DNA of 64,000 nucleotides from assembly GCA_910585715.1 (NCBI GenBank), contig CAJUEX010000004.1, positions 52,862 through 116,861 on the forward strand, written 5' to 3'. Below, one piece after another: positions 34,954-43,533 of this stretch; within the stretch, counting starts at the first letter, position 1; every line of letters begins with the position of its first letter. This DNA comes from an uncultured Lachnospiraceae bacterium. GTDB taxonomy: Bacteria > Bacillota > Clostridia > Lachnospirales > Lachnospiraceae. Below the pieces are notes generated by a model that saw nothing but the letters and a program-made list of their open reading frames with translations, made no database searches and was not told the origin of the DNA. The position numbers and the translations under genes are program-made.

Positions 34954-36009
34954 TTATTTGCTATTTGCGTTTTCAACAATAAAATTCATGACCTTGTCAT
35001 ATAACATATCGCTGATGATGGACATTTTATCATAATCCGCTTCAAATTCCTCCACGCTGTCGTACTCATCTTCTTCCATCATTTCCTTAACAGCTTTCTG
35101 GTACTCTTTTTCTGTTACACCCAGATTTTCTTTGTCAATAATTGCCTGATATATGAGAATCGTCTTAATGCTGTCCTCTGCCATGCCCTTACTTTCTTCT
35201 TCAAATGCTTCCTCAGTAGTTCCCATAAACATTTCAAGAAAATCCCCATAGCTCATTCCATACATTTCAGCATAGGACTGATATTCTGCAATCATATCTT
35301 CCCGATATTGGGAAACCTCTTCCTCTGCCAGTTCAAATTTACTATTTTCCATGATTTCTTCCATCATTGCGTTTCTGGCATCTTCCTCAGCAGTTTCCAT
35401 CCCGCTTTCCACAAGATTATTTTTGGTGGCTTCCCTAAACGCCTCTACATTTTCGTATTCCAGATTTTCCTTTACAAATTCATCGGTAAGCTCCGGCTCC
35501 ACATATTCTTCAATCTGGTTCAGGGTAATCTCAAAGGTTACGTTCTGTCCTGCCACCTCTCCATCAATATAATCCTCCGGAAATACTAAATCCACAGTAA
35601 CCGTATCGCCTACATTTTTTCCTATAACGGCATCTTCAAAGCCCTCTATCATCTCTCCGTCCCCAAGGGTCAAATCGTAGCTTTCCGAAGTGCCGCCTTC
35701 AAATTCTTCTCCGTTCATGGTTCCCTTAAAGGAAATGTTTACCGTATCTCCTTTTTCTGCCACAGTCTTGTCCGGAATCTTCTCATAGCTTCCATACCAG
35801 GACAGCTCCATTTGCATATCTTCCTCTACCTCTTCATCAGTAACCGTCACCTCTGCCGGCTCATAGGACAGCCCCTTATACTGGGCAAGCTCTGTAATCT
35901 TGCTTTCCAGACTGGCATCTATCGTATTGTATTTTTCACTGCCTCCGCAAGCTGAAAAAACCACTGCCATGCTTGTTAATGCTGCTGCAAATATTATTTT
36001 TTTCTTCAT
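34954..36009 (-). CDS. trigger-factor-like FKBP peptidyl-prolyl isomerase lipoprotein
   Basis: About 351 aa. The start at 36009 gives a lipoprotein signal ending VFSACGG (Cys about 22), whereas the longer frame has 25 non-signal residues. An FKBP-type domain follows (about 85-190: GDTVNISFKGTMNGEEFEGG, LGDGEMIEGFEDAVIGK), then a trigger-factor C-terminal chaperone domain (about 195-345). The ribosome-binding domain of trigger factor is missing. It is likely a surface foldase for exported proteins, comparable in role to PrsA. Confidence 0.85.
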   Translation of the reverse strand: MKKKIIFAAALTSMAVVFSACGGSEKYNTIDASLESKITELAQYKGLSYEPAEVTVTDEEVEEDMQMELSWYGSYEKIPDKTVAEKGDTVNISFKGTMNGEEFEGGTSESYDLTLGDGEMIEGFEDAVIGKNVGDTVTVDLVFPEDYIDGEVAGQNVTFEITLNQIEEYVEPELTDEFVKENLEYENVEAFREATKNNLVESGMETAEEDARNAMMEEIMENSKFELAEEEVSQYREDMIAEYQSYAEMYGMSYGDFLEMFMGTTEEAFEEESKGMAEDSIKTILIYQAIIDKENLGVTEKEYQKAVKEMMEEDEYDSVEEFEADYDKMSIISDMLYDKVMNFIVENANSK

Positions 36010-36275
36010 GTCACATTCCTTTTTCCTTACATTTTTATTTTTTTCATCATTTTCTATCTTATCCGAAAATATTCGTTTTGGCAAATGTTTTTTCTATGTA
36101 TCCTGCTACATATGCTCTATAGCGCCACCCCAGTCCGGAAAATCCCCGCCGGGAGACATCCATGCCATTATAGAAAAAGTATGTGTTCATTTTGTGGGAA
36201 ATCTGTGTCCAATATATGGCAGTTCTGTGATGATTCTGTGTTTTATCTCTCTTTCCGTTTATGCACATTTTATAT

Positions 36276-36298
36276 AACAGTTCAGACAGCAGTTCCCC
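36276..36298 (+). repeat. lone end of a hairpin element
   Basis: AACAGTTCAGACAGCAGTTC is identical to the terminal sequence of the 26.4-kb element arm and close to that at 55.7 kb. No partner arm and no core are nearby, so this is a solo remnant beside the DUF4125 stop. Confidence 0.6.
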
Positions 36299-36301
36299 TT
36301 T

Positions 36302-36937
36302 TTATACCTCCAAAGCTTCCTCCGCCGCCTCCAGAGAAGAATACCCATACAAAAGCGCCGTGTTTTTCACAGTATCTTTAATTAGATTTTCCCCTCTTCT
36401 GGCATAATCCGCAACAAAAGCGCCATAAAGCCCCAGCGTCCTGTCCGAATAAGTGGAAAGCTCTCCTCTTAAATAAGTTTCAGAGGATGTATTATACAAA
36501 TTATCCTCTCCCGTATGAATGCTCCTTCCCTGACCGGAAAGACGTGGGTAAGCCTTTGCAAACTCCTCATCCCACTTTACCTGAATTTCCACAATCGCCT
36601 CGATAATCGCTTTCTTTTCAGGGGAAATTTCCGGGAACTGCCCTTTAATCCTTTCAAACTCCTCCGGCGCCGTAGACTCCATCATCCGCCCGTATTTTTC
36701 CGTAATCAGATTCCAGCCCCTTTCATTTGCCTCCAGAAAATCCTGAATAAAACTGGAAAGAAGCTCTTCATTCCACGTAAGATACTGACTCCTTCTCATT
36801 ACCTGAAAAGTCAGAAAATTATCCTGACAATCCGCCCTCCCCCCAACATTTTCCACCTTGTCAAATGCCTTCCACTCCAGCAGAATCAACTGGTCAATCA
36901 ACTCTTCCTTTGATAATCCTTCCTTCATACCAAACAC
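36302..36937 (-). CDS. DUF4125 family protein
   Basis: The 211-aa, mostly helical protein matches the DUF4125 family: LIDQLILLEWKAFDKVENVG, DNFLTFQVMRRSQYLTWNEE and LGLYGAFVADYARRGENLI. It is downstream of a DUF4037-TPR gene on the same strand with 200 bp between. The two families often occur together. Function unknown. Confidence 0.85.
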   Translation of the reverse strand: MFGMKEGLSKEELIDQLILLEWKAFDKVENVGGRADCQDNFLTFQVMRRSQYLTWNEELLSSFIQDFLEANERGWNLITEKYGRMMESTAPEEFERIKGQFPEISPEKKAIIEAIVEIQVKWDEEFAKAYPRLSGQGRSIHTGEDNLYNTSSETYLRGELSTYSDRTLGLYGAFVADYARRGENLIKDTVKNTALLYGYSSLEAAEEALEV

Positions 36938-37136
36938 CCCTGTCCTTTTTTCTATACTCTTTCTATTTTCTTTTTATAATTCTTTTATGTTTATAAATAT
37001 TTCTCTATATCTTTTAAATATCTCTTCCTACTTTCACATCCGTTATAAACTTTCCGCTCATTGAAATTCCCTAACCCCTGCCCAAATTCCAACAACCTTC
37101 CTAAACATTTCACAAGCAACTTAAAATCCCCAAATT

Positions 37137-38978
37137 CTAATTCCCCAGAATTTCCCCCACATGATGCTCCAGATAATTATTCTCCCCCTCTGCCAGCCCT
37201 TCCTCCTTCAGCTTTTCAAACAACAGCGTACATATCTTTTCCACAAGCACTGCCTTTTCATCTCTTTTATTGACCATTCCTGACATTTCTTCCCCAACAT
37301 CAATCCATGCCTGTTCCTGGGAAGGAAGCAGCGCCAGCTCCTCTAACAGCTTTCCAATCTCACTTCCCCATGAAAGCCTGCCGATACCTCTGTGCATCCA
37401 TTTATAATAAGGGGCATAGCTTTTGTTTAAAAGATATACCATGGACATCACATGCTTGATAAATTCGCCCATTGCGATTTCTCCGGTTACCACATCTCCC
37501 CGAAGCATCATACGCCCATAATTGTACTGTCCGGATTGGGAAATATTCACTGCCTCCCTTGCAAGCTTAGAATGCCAGAGCTCTTTCGGATAATAGGAAA
37601 GCAGCTTTTCCCTTATGATGGAAAAACCGTTTGGTGAATCCTTAAAAACAGCGCCGTTGGTAGCCGCTGCCAGCCCATATTCCTCCACAGCCGCCCATTC
37701 CTCCAAAGAATCGGGGATTACCGGAATTCCAAGAAGCTTCCGATAAAAGGAGCCAATCTTAAATACTCCCACTCTACCCTTGCCCTGTGCAGTCGTCATC
37801 CTGATACACCCTTTGTATACAGAGGGAAGCTGTTCATATGCTTCCTGCAGCTTCGTTCCGATTTCTTCATAGAGGGCATCCGTAATCCAGATACAAAAGC
37901 CCGGCCCGAAATCATGGTCCCTGGATATTTCATCATCAAACCCAAAGCAATCGGAGCCTTCTCCCACAAGCCCTATTGTCATCTGGGAAAAATAAGCGGG
38001 GAATTTTTCAAGGAGCATGGGCTTTCCCACCTGCTCATAATATTCCCTGGATAAATCCAGCCCCTTTTTTGGCACGCTGACGCCCAGCCTGTCATATGCT
38101 TCTTTCAGACGCCTTTTTGCTTCCCGAAAGGATTCTGTAAGTCCCATATTTTCGTATATTGCCAAAAGAGCCTTTTCATAGTAAGAGGCTGCTGACTCGT
38201 ATGCTTCCTTTTTTAGACACAGTTCTCCCATAACAGACAACAGAGCTCCATAATGATAATCCTTTTCCCCGTCCTGTTTGAATATCACTTCTGCTTTTTT
38301 TGCATATTCCTCTGCCTGCTTAAACCTGCCCGCCGACTCGCCAGGTTTCTCCGCCTGGTTAAGCCTGTCTGCAGGCTCCACGGATTCCTCCGCCTGCTTA
38401 AGTCTGCCTGCAGACTCCCCGGATTCTTCTGCCCACTTAAGGAAGCAGGCTGCCAGATTGGTGTAAGTGGTTGCTAACTCTATCCTCCCCTGACTGCCCA
38501 GCTTTTCTATTATGGGAAGGGCTTTTTCCAGAAGCTCTGAAGCCATGCCGTACTTCCTGTCCGCCTCATATGCAAGGCTCATATTGTTAAACAATCCTGC
38601 ATAGCGGTAATCGTCCTTTTCCAAATTCCCTTCATATATACTTTCCACCTCTTTGTAATATTCCATTGCTTCCGCCAGCCTGCCTGCCGCCCTGTTAGCG
38701 GTGGCAACATTCAAAAGGGTGGTTGCATAGGGCACGGTTCCCTCTAATTTGCACATCTGCATAAAGGAAAGAATCTGATTACAGTAGAACATGCTCTTTT
38801 CATGCTGCTCCATGCTCCGGTAAAAACCAATCAGTTCATTTACAATGGTAATGACTGCTGAAGCATCTCCCTGTTCCATGGCATGCTTTAAATGCTCCTG
38901 TAAATAAGGCTCAACCTTTTTCATTTCTTTTCCGGCAAACAACCGGTCCAGTCCGGCTAATATTTCATCAATTTCCAT
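37137..38978 (-). CDS. TPR protein with DUF4037 nucleotidyltransferase-like domain
   Basis: The 613-aa protein has N-terminal TPR-like helical repeats (about 1-290). They include a run of near-identical 15-residue units of the type LKQAEESVEPADRL, LNQAEKPGESAGRF, FKQAEEYAKKAEVI. A C-terminal DUF4037 domain (about 300-600) carries a polymerase-beta type nucleotidyltransferase motif, GEGSDCFGFDDEISRDHDFG, with the paired acidic residues preserved. Probably transfers nucleotides to an unknown target; DUF4125 is the likely partner. Confidence 0.85.
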   Translation of the reverse strand: MEIDEILAGLDRLFAGKEMKKVEPYLQEHLKHAMEQGDASAVITIVNELIGFYRSMEQHEKSMFYCNQILSFMQMCKLEGTVPYATTLLNVATANRAAGRLAEAMEYYKEVESIYEGNLEKDDYRYAGLFNNMSLAYEADRKYGMASELLEKALPIIEKLGSQGRIELATTYTNLAACFLKWAEESGESAGRLKQAEESVEPADRLNQAEKPGESAGRFKQAEEYAKKAEVIFKQDGEKDYHYGALLSVMGELCLKKEAYESAASYYEKALLAIYENMGLTESFREAKRRLKEAYDRLGVSVPKKGLDLSREYYEQVGKPMLLEKFPAYFSQMTIGLVGEGSDCFGFDDEISRDHDFGPGFCIWITDALYEEIGTKLQEAYEQLPSVYKGCIRMTTAQGKGRVGVFKIGSFYRKLLGIPVIPDSLEEWAAVEEYGLAAATNGAVFKDSPNGFSIIREKLLSYYPKELWHSKLAREAVNISQSGQYNYGRMMLRGDVVTGEIAMGEFIKHVMSMVYLLNKSYAPYYKWMHRGIGRLSWGSEIGKLLEELALLPSQEQAWIDVGEEMSGMVNKRDEKAVLVEKICTLLFEKLKEEGLAEGENNYLEHHVGEILGN

Positions 38979-39002
38979 ATTGCTTTCTCCTGCTTTTCTC
39001 TA

Positions 39003-39449
39003 TTAATCCTGCAGTTCTTTTACCATCTGGGCATAAGAAAGAGGCTCAAAGCCCAGCCTTCTGTAAAGAGAAACCGCTCTTTCATTTTCCGGCTCCACCT
39101 CAAGGCGGATGCGGGAAAGTCCTTTTGCATTCCTTTTTTCATAATATCGGAAAAATTCCTGTCCAAGCCCCTTTCCCTGAAACCGGGGGCGTACATAGAT
39201 TTCCTCAATCCATACAACCATTCCACCCGCTTCCTGGGAAAAGGTCTTTGCAATCAGCACATAGCCTGCCGCCTGCCCTTCACATTCCAGCAAATATCCT
39301 TCTGCATACTGTGAAGAACGAAGCATCTCCTGAAAGGTATTTTCAAAATGGCTGGAAGGTATGCTGTGAAGCACCGCATCCGAATGATAAAATTCCTCCG
39401 CCAAGGTAATATAAATCTGCTTATCTTCCTTTGCTATTCTGCGAATCAT
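39003..39449 (-). CDS. GNAT-family acetyltransferase
   Basis: The 148-aa protein has the acetyl-CoA loop RPRFQGKGLGQEFFRYYEKR and the C-terminal NERAVSLYRRLGFEPLSYAQ motif typical of RimI-like GNAT enzymes. It lies 24 bases upstream of the DUF4037-TPR gene on the same strand and may be co-transcribed. Substrate unknown. Confidence 0.85.
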   Translation of the reverse strand: MIRRIAKEDKQIYITLAEEFYHSDAVLHSIPSSHFENTFQEMLRSSQYAEGYLLECEGQAAGYVLIAKTFSQEAGGMVVWIEEIYVRPRFQGKGLGQEFFRYYEKRNAKGLSRIRLEVEPENERAVSLYRRLGFEPLSYAQMVKELQD

Positions 39450-39494
39450 ACTTGTTCCTTCCTGCTATTCCTTACTCGTGGTACTCCTTTGACT

Positions 39495-39730
39495 CACGGA
39501 AATCAATTTTCAGACAGTAGCTTTCAAGGCAGGCGCCGGGACGGGCTCCCCGCAAGAAATGATTTCTGAAGGAGCCCTTATAAAATCGCCGGTTCTTAGC
39601 GAGGTATTTTCGAGCTTAGAACTGCTGCGTTTTTATCAGAGCGAGAGCGTGGCGACGCAGAAACATTCCTTGCGGGGAGACCGTCCCGGCGCCTGCCTTG
39701 AAAGCTGCCGTCTGAAAATTGATTTCCGTG
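39495..39730 (-). repeat. long hairpin element, subfamily I, copy at 39.5 kb
   Basis: 236 bp with ends CACGGAAATC and GATTTCCGTG, arms of about 67 bp with few mismatches, and the subfamily I core on the minus strand. In the core, GTTC/GAAC replaces GTGC/GCGC of other copies, a paired change. Flanked by perfect 9-bp direct repeats CCTTTGACT (39486-39494 and 39731-39739). Confidence 0.88.
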
Positions 39731-39782
39731 CCTTTGACTCATCGTCCATTCCCAACATTACTTCTGTTGCTGCATACTACTA

Positions 39783-41135
39783 TTATACACTACCGGTCAA
39801 ATTTTTCATCCATATACGTTTTTTAAACACCACCATGGAAATCGCCAGCCGGATTACCTCCTCCAGGGAAAGGATAAAATATACCCAATAAACCGGGAGC
39901 CCGAATACAAATGCTGTTACAAGCCCCAGCGGAACTCCGAACACCCATGTGCCTATTAAATCAATCACAAGGGTAATATTCGTCCTTCCTCCGCTTCTTA
40001 TAATGCCTCCGCCCATAATCATATTGCATACCTTGGCAAACAGCACAGTGGAAAAAGCAAAGAGAATATAAACCGTGATTTCCTTAACCTCCTTTTCCAC
40101 CTTGAATATCTGTACATAAAAGGGCGCTGACAGAGCTAAAACGGCTCCTAACAAAATCGAACCCCAGAAACCTATTTTCATAAGCGTCTTGGATGTCCGG
40201 TATGCCTCTTCATATTCATCCTTTCCAAGCCGTGCCCCAATCATCACAACTGCTGCGGAAGACACCCCGCTAAAGAGTCCCACAAACAGACCCTGCAGTG
40301 GGCCTGTAAGCGTCATTGCCGCCATCTCCTCTGTCCCAAGCCTTCCATATATCATGGCATAAATATTTTCTCCAAGGCTCCACAAAAACTCATTGATTAA
40401 AATAGGTATTACCATAAGGAAAATCCTCTTTACCTCTTCTTTTGTACAGGTAACTACCGGATGCAGAAAAAGCTCTTTTTCTCTGTTCTTCCTCACCAGA
40501 AAAAACACCATAATCAGCGCTTCCGCACATCTTGCAAACAAGGTGGCAATTGCCGCTCCGTTCAGCCCGAGAGCCGGAAAAATCCCTATGCCGAAAATAA
40601 GAAAGTAATTGCCTATAATATTAAGCCCCATGGAACAAATGCTTCCGTACAAAGGTATTTTACTTTCCTGAATGCTGCGAAACAGGGCGGAGCACAGCAT
40701 AGTAACTGTCATAGGCAGAAAGCTTAAGGAAATAATTCTTAAATATCCTGCTGCAGCAAGACAGGCATTCATATCCTCCGTATAAAGCCCCATGATTTTT
40801 TCCGGTATAAAAAGAGAGGGTAGCATAAAAAGCAGCATTACCATAAGAGCCAGATACAGATTCGCAAAAAAGCTGGTATTCACTCCTTTTTTCTTATTGC
40901 TCCCGTAATATTGGGAAATCAAAATGGATGCCACTGCTGCCACCGCAGAAATGGTAACGATACATAATCCGCAGAATTTGGAGGAAAGCCCGCTTCCTGC
41001 TATGCTAACCATGCCTAACTGCCCTACCATAACCTGGTCTATGAAATTGTAAGAGGACTGAAAAATGCACTGGGCGGTAATGGGCAGGGCTATTTTTAAA
41101 AGTTCCTGATATTGAAAAGATTTCTGTTTTTCCAT
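39783..41135 (-). CDS. MATE-family efflux transporter
   Basis: About 450 aa with twelve membrane segments and two MATE repeats (QSSYNFIDQVMVGQLGMVSI in the N-half; NEFLWSLGENIYAMIYGRLG in the C-half). ATG 41135 follows AGGAGG; the longer frame is not needed. These are Na+ or H+ coupled exporters of cationic drugs or metabolites. Located downstream of a LacI-type regulator gene on the same strand, which may control it. Confidence 0.9.
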   Translation of the reverse strand: MEKQKSFQYQELLKIALPITAQCIFQSSYNFIDQVMVGQLGMVSIAGSGLSSKFCGLCIVTISAVAAVASILISQYYGSNKKKGVNTSFFANLYLALMVMLLFMLPSLFIPEKIMGLYTEDMNACLAAAGYLRIISLSFLPMTVTMLCSALFRSIQESKIPLYGSICSMGLNIIGNYFLIFGIGIFPALGLNGAAIATLFARCAEALIMVFFLVRKNREKELFLHPVVTCTKEEVKRIFLMVIPILINEFLWSLGENIYAMIYGRLGTEEMAAMTLTGPLQGLFVGLFSGVSSAAVVMIGARLGKDEYEEAYRTSKTLMKIGFWGSILLGAVLALSAPFYVQIFKVEKEVKEITVYILFAFSTVLFAKVCNMIMGGGIIRSGGRTNITLVIDLIGTWVFGVPLGLVTAFVFGLPVYWVYFILSLEEVIRLAISMVVFKKRIWMKNLTGSV

Positions 41136-41248
41136 AATTGCCTCCTGGGTGTTTCTTTTTCTTTTATGGTAACAGAAATTCTTTTGGACACAAGAGGTTA
41201 ACCGCATAACCCATTACAAGAAAACAAGGTGTAAATTGTGCAGTTTTG

Positions 41249-42442
41249 CTAAAAAAGAGGAACTTTCAGCCGCTTTACACTTTCTCTTTCTACTAAAGAT
41301 ACAGGTAAAATCTCCTTATAGGGGGAAGCGCTGTGGGTAATTAGTTTGTCCAGCATTCTTACTGCCATTTCTGCTCTCTTGTCAAGATCCTGGCGGATGG
41401 TGGTGAGCCTTGGGCGCACGTATTCTGCCATTGGGATGTCGTCAAAGCCCATAATGGAAAACTCCTCCGGTATATGGATGCCTTCATCCAGACAGCAGTT
41501 CATAAATTCTATGGCATATATGTCAGAAGCACAAAATGCGGCACTGTATCTGTCCGTTTGTTTTTTCAGCTTTTGAAAGTAAGCAAGTCTTTCCTTTTTG
41601 TCCATAGGAAGAAGCTTGAAATGTCCTTCCTCCATGGGGATGCCTGCTTCTGCAAAGGCACGCTTCATTCCCATATATCTTTCATGGTCACCGGACAAGT
41701 CATTGTCTGATAGAAACATGACTTTTGTATGCCCCATGGAAATCAGGTAATTTCCTGCCTGATAACCGCCGTCTTCATTATCGATTCCAATATCGGAATA
41801 TCTTTTTGTTTCTTCGGAATATCCGTCTACCACAAGGAAAGGAATCCGCATTTTGTTCCTTAAGCTGTCATAATCCATTTTACAATATCCGATTAGGATA
41901 AGCCCTGCCATATTCCACATGGAAGCATATTGTACGATTTTCTCCACTTCCCTTTCTTCCTTCAGCATAAGAAAATATCCATATTCATTCAAATATTTGG
42001 AAAGCCCGTTAAGAAGGGCTGCCACAAACGGGTCCTTTAGCATTTGATTCTGGTATTTCACATCATCAGATAAAACCACGCATACGATTTTGGAACTGTT
42101 TTGTGCCAGCAGGACAGCCGCCATGTTTGGAATATATCCGCTTTCTTCCAGGGTCTGCTGTACCTTTTCCACAGTTCTTTTTGATATTTTTTCTGTTTTT
42201 CCGTGGATTACATTGGAAACGGTTGCTGTACTTACGCCAATCTGCTGTGCAATATCCTTGATGCGGATTCTTGCCTGTACATCACTTTCGCTTTGTATGC
42301 CTTCTTTGCCTTTTGCTCTATTTATCTCATTACTCATATATACCCAAGCCGTGCCCAACATTTCCGTTAGGGCTTTTCTTTTTTGTTCTATTGCATATCT
42401 TAGCACAGGGTCATGATTTATTTCAAGCAGCCTTATGCCCAA
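41249..42442 (-). CDS. LacI-family transcriptional regulator with N-terminal extension
   Basis: The helix-turn-helix (IRIKDIAQQIGVSTATVSNVIHG, as IRIKDIAQQIGVS and TATVSNVIHG) starts only at about residue 60; the periplasmic-binding-protein-like effector domain follows (about 115-395). The preceding 58 residues (INHDPVLRYAIEQKRKALTE...) are charged and helical. No start has a convincing ribosome site: TTG 42442, GTG about 42406 and ATG 42337 are all possible. The 42.4-kb hairpin abuts the 5' end, so the true start may have been displaced. Effector sugar unknown. Confidence 0.8.
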   Translation of the reverse strand: MGIRLLEINHDPVLRYAIEQKRKALTEMLGTAWVYMSNEINRAKGKEGIQSESDVQARIRIKDIAQQIGVSTATVSNVIHGKTEKISKRTVEKVQQTLEESGYIPNMAAVLLAQNSSKIVCVVLSDDVKYQNQMLKDPFVAALLNGLSKYLNEYGYFLMLKEEREVEKIVQYASMWNMAGLILIGYCKMDYDSLRNKMRIPFLVVDGYSEETKRYSDIGIDNEDGGYQAGNYLISMGHTKVMFLSDNDLSGDHERYMGMKRAFAEAGIPMEEGHFKLLPMDKKERLAYFQKLKKQTDRYSAAFCASDIYAIEFMNCCLDEGIHIPEEFSIMGFDDIPMAEYVRPRLTTIRQDLDKRAEMAVRMLDKLITHSASPYKEILPVSLVERESVKRLKVPLF

Positions 42443-42443
42443 A

Positions 42444-42528
42444 CACGGAAATCAATTTTCAGACAGCAGCTTTCAAGGCCGCCCCGGCGCCTGCCTTGAA
42501 AGCTGCTGTCTGAAAATTGATTTCCGTG
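42444..42528. repeat. core-less hairpin element, perfect 36-bp palindrome
   Basis: Arms 42444-42479 and 42493-42528 are perfect 36-bp inverted repeats around a 13-bp loop. The ends CACGGAAATC/GATTTCCGTG and the arm CAATTTTCAGACAGCAGCTT match the 39.5-kb element, but the conserved core and inner arm are gone. Flanked by ATGCCCAAA (42435-42443) and ATGTCCAAA (42529-42537), a 9-bp near-repeat. Confidence 0.88.
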
Positions 42529-42534
42529 ATGTCC

Positions 42535-42580
42535 AAAAGGACCGGACCTTAAAGCTTTCGCTTTTAAGCCCGGCCCTTTC
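42535..42580 (-). terminator. terminator after the FliD-like gene
   Basis: On the minus strand GGGCCGGGCTTAAAAGC and GCTTTAAGGTCCGGTCC form a long stem around a GAAA loop and end in TTTT. It lies 43 bases past the FliD-like stop and abuts the 9-bp repeat of the adjacent element. Confidence 0.55.
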
Positions 42581-42622
42581 AGGTAACACATCTATATATA
42601 CATATGGTAATACCGAAGGATA

Positions 42623-43405
42623 CTAAAAATAGGAATTAAAAAAACTATTATAAATACTTCCAAAGCTGTTTGCGCTATAGCCGCCATAGCTATCGTAATT
42701 GAAATAGCTGTCGGTACTGCTGTTTCCATAAGTTCCGTAACGATTATAGGAAGTATAGGGGTTTGCGGATAAATTGGAAACTGCGCTGGATTCCACATAA
42801 ATGCTCTTTACAGCCGCCTGCCCCGCAAAGGAAGAGCTGCCCTGGAATACCTTCTTCATATCATCAATTCCCGCATTCTTCAATACATCCTGATTTACGT
42901 TTAAGGTCCCATCCTTTGAAGCGGTAATGCCAATCTTGCTCAGCTCATCCCTGTGAATGACTGCCTGTGTGGCAAACTGCTTTGCATAAATATTTTGAAC
43001 GCTTCCTCCGATTTTTTTCATATTGGTCAGCATGGAATTGTAATCATCCACAAACCGATTAATCTCATATGCCACATCCTTTGTATTTCCGGTGGCTTCT
43101 GCCTTGCCAAACAAGGATTCATCTCCGGTCTGGCTTAAGTTCTCTCCATGCTCCCTTACGCCTTCTGCTCCTTTTTTAACCTGACTGTAAGCCATTTTCT
43201 CATAATAGCTTGTAATGTTATTATACTTTTTCGTAGTGCTGCCATATCGGTTCAGGTTCGTGCCGTAGCTTCCGTATCTGCCTGTATTTTTCATGCCGAA
43301 CATGGAAGATGTACGGTTCGTACCGTAAAGGGAGCTTAAAAAACTATTGCTGCTCCCACTGTTCATATAGTTAAAAAGAGAAGAATTAAATCCCGATAAC
43401 CTCAT
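42623..43405 (-). CDS. FliD-C-like protein with Ser/Tyr/Gly/Asn-rich ends
   Basis: The 260-aa product has low-complexity N- and C-termini (many YGSYG, SNSFL, YNRYGTYG units). The centre (about 105-215: YEINRFVDDYNSMLTNMKKI, LSKIGITASKDGTLNVNQDV) resembles the C-terminal part of the flagellar hook-associated protein 2. No other flagellar genes are near. No signal peptide. It may be a secreted adhesive or structural protein; function unknown. Confidence 0.6.
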   Translation of the reverse strand: MRLSGFNSSLFNYMNSGSSNSFLSSLYGTNRTSSMFGMKNTGRYGSYGTNLNRYGSTTKKYNNITSYYEKMAYSQVKKGAEGVREHGENLSQTGDESLFGKAEATGNTKDVAYEINRFVDDYNSMLTNMKKIGGSVQNIYAKQFATQAVIHRDELSKIGITASKDGTLNVNQDVLKNAGIDDMKKVFQGSSSFAGQAAVKSIYVESSAVSNLSANPYTSYNRYGTYGNSSTDSYFNYDSYGGYSANSFGSIYNSFFNSYF

Positions 43406-43533
43406 ATGTCATCCATCCTTTCCATATATTATTTTCCTTCTTCCTGCTTCTCATTTATTATATCGAAAGAATGGCGGGGAAATAAAGTGCCTTGTAATGA
43501 ACCATACCTTTTTTGTAACGAAAAATCCTCCTC

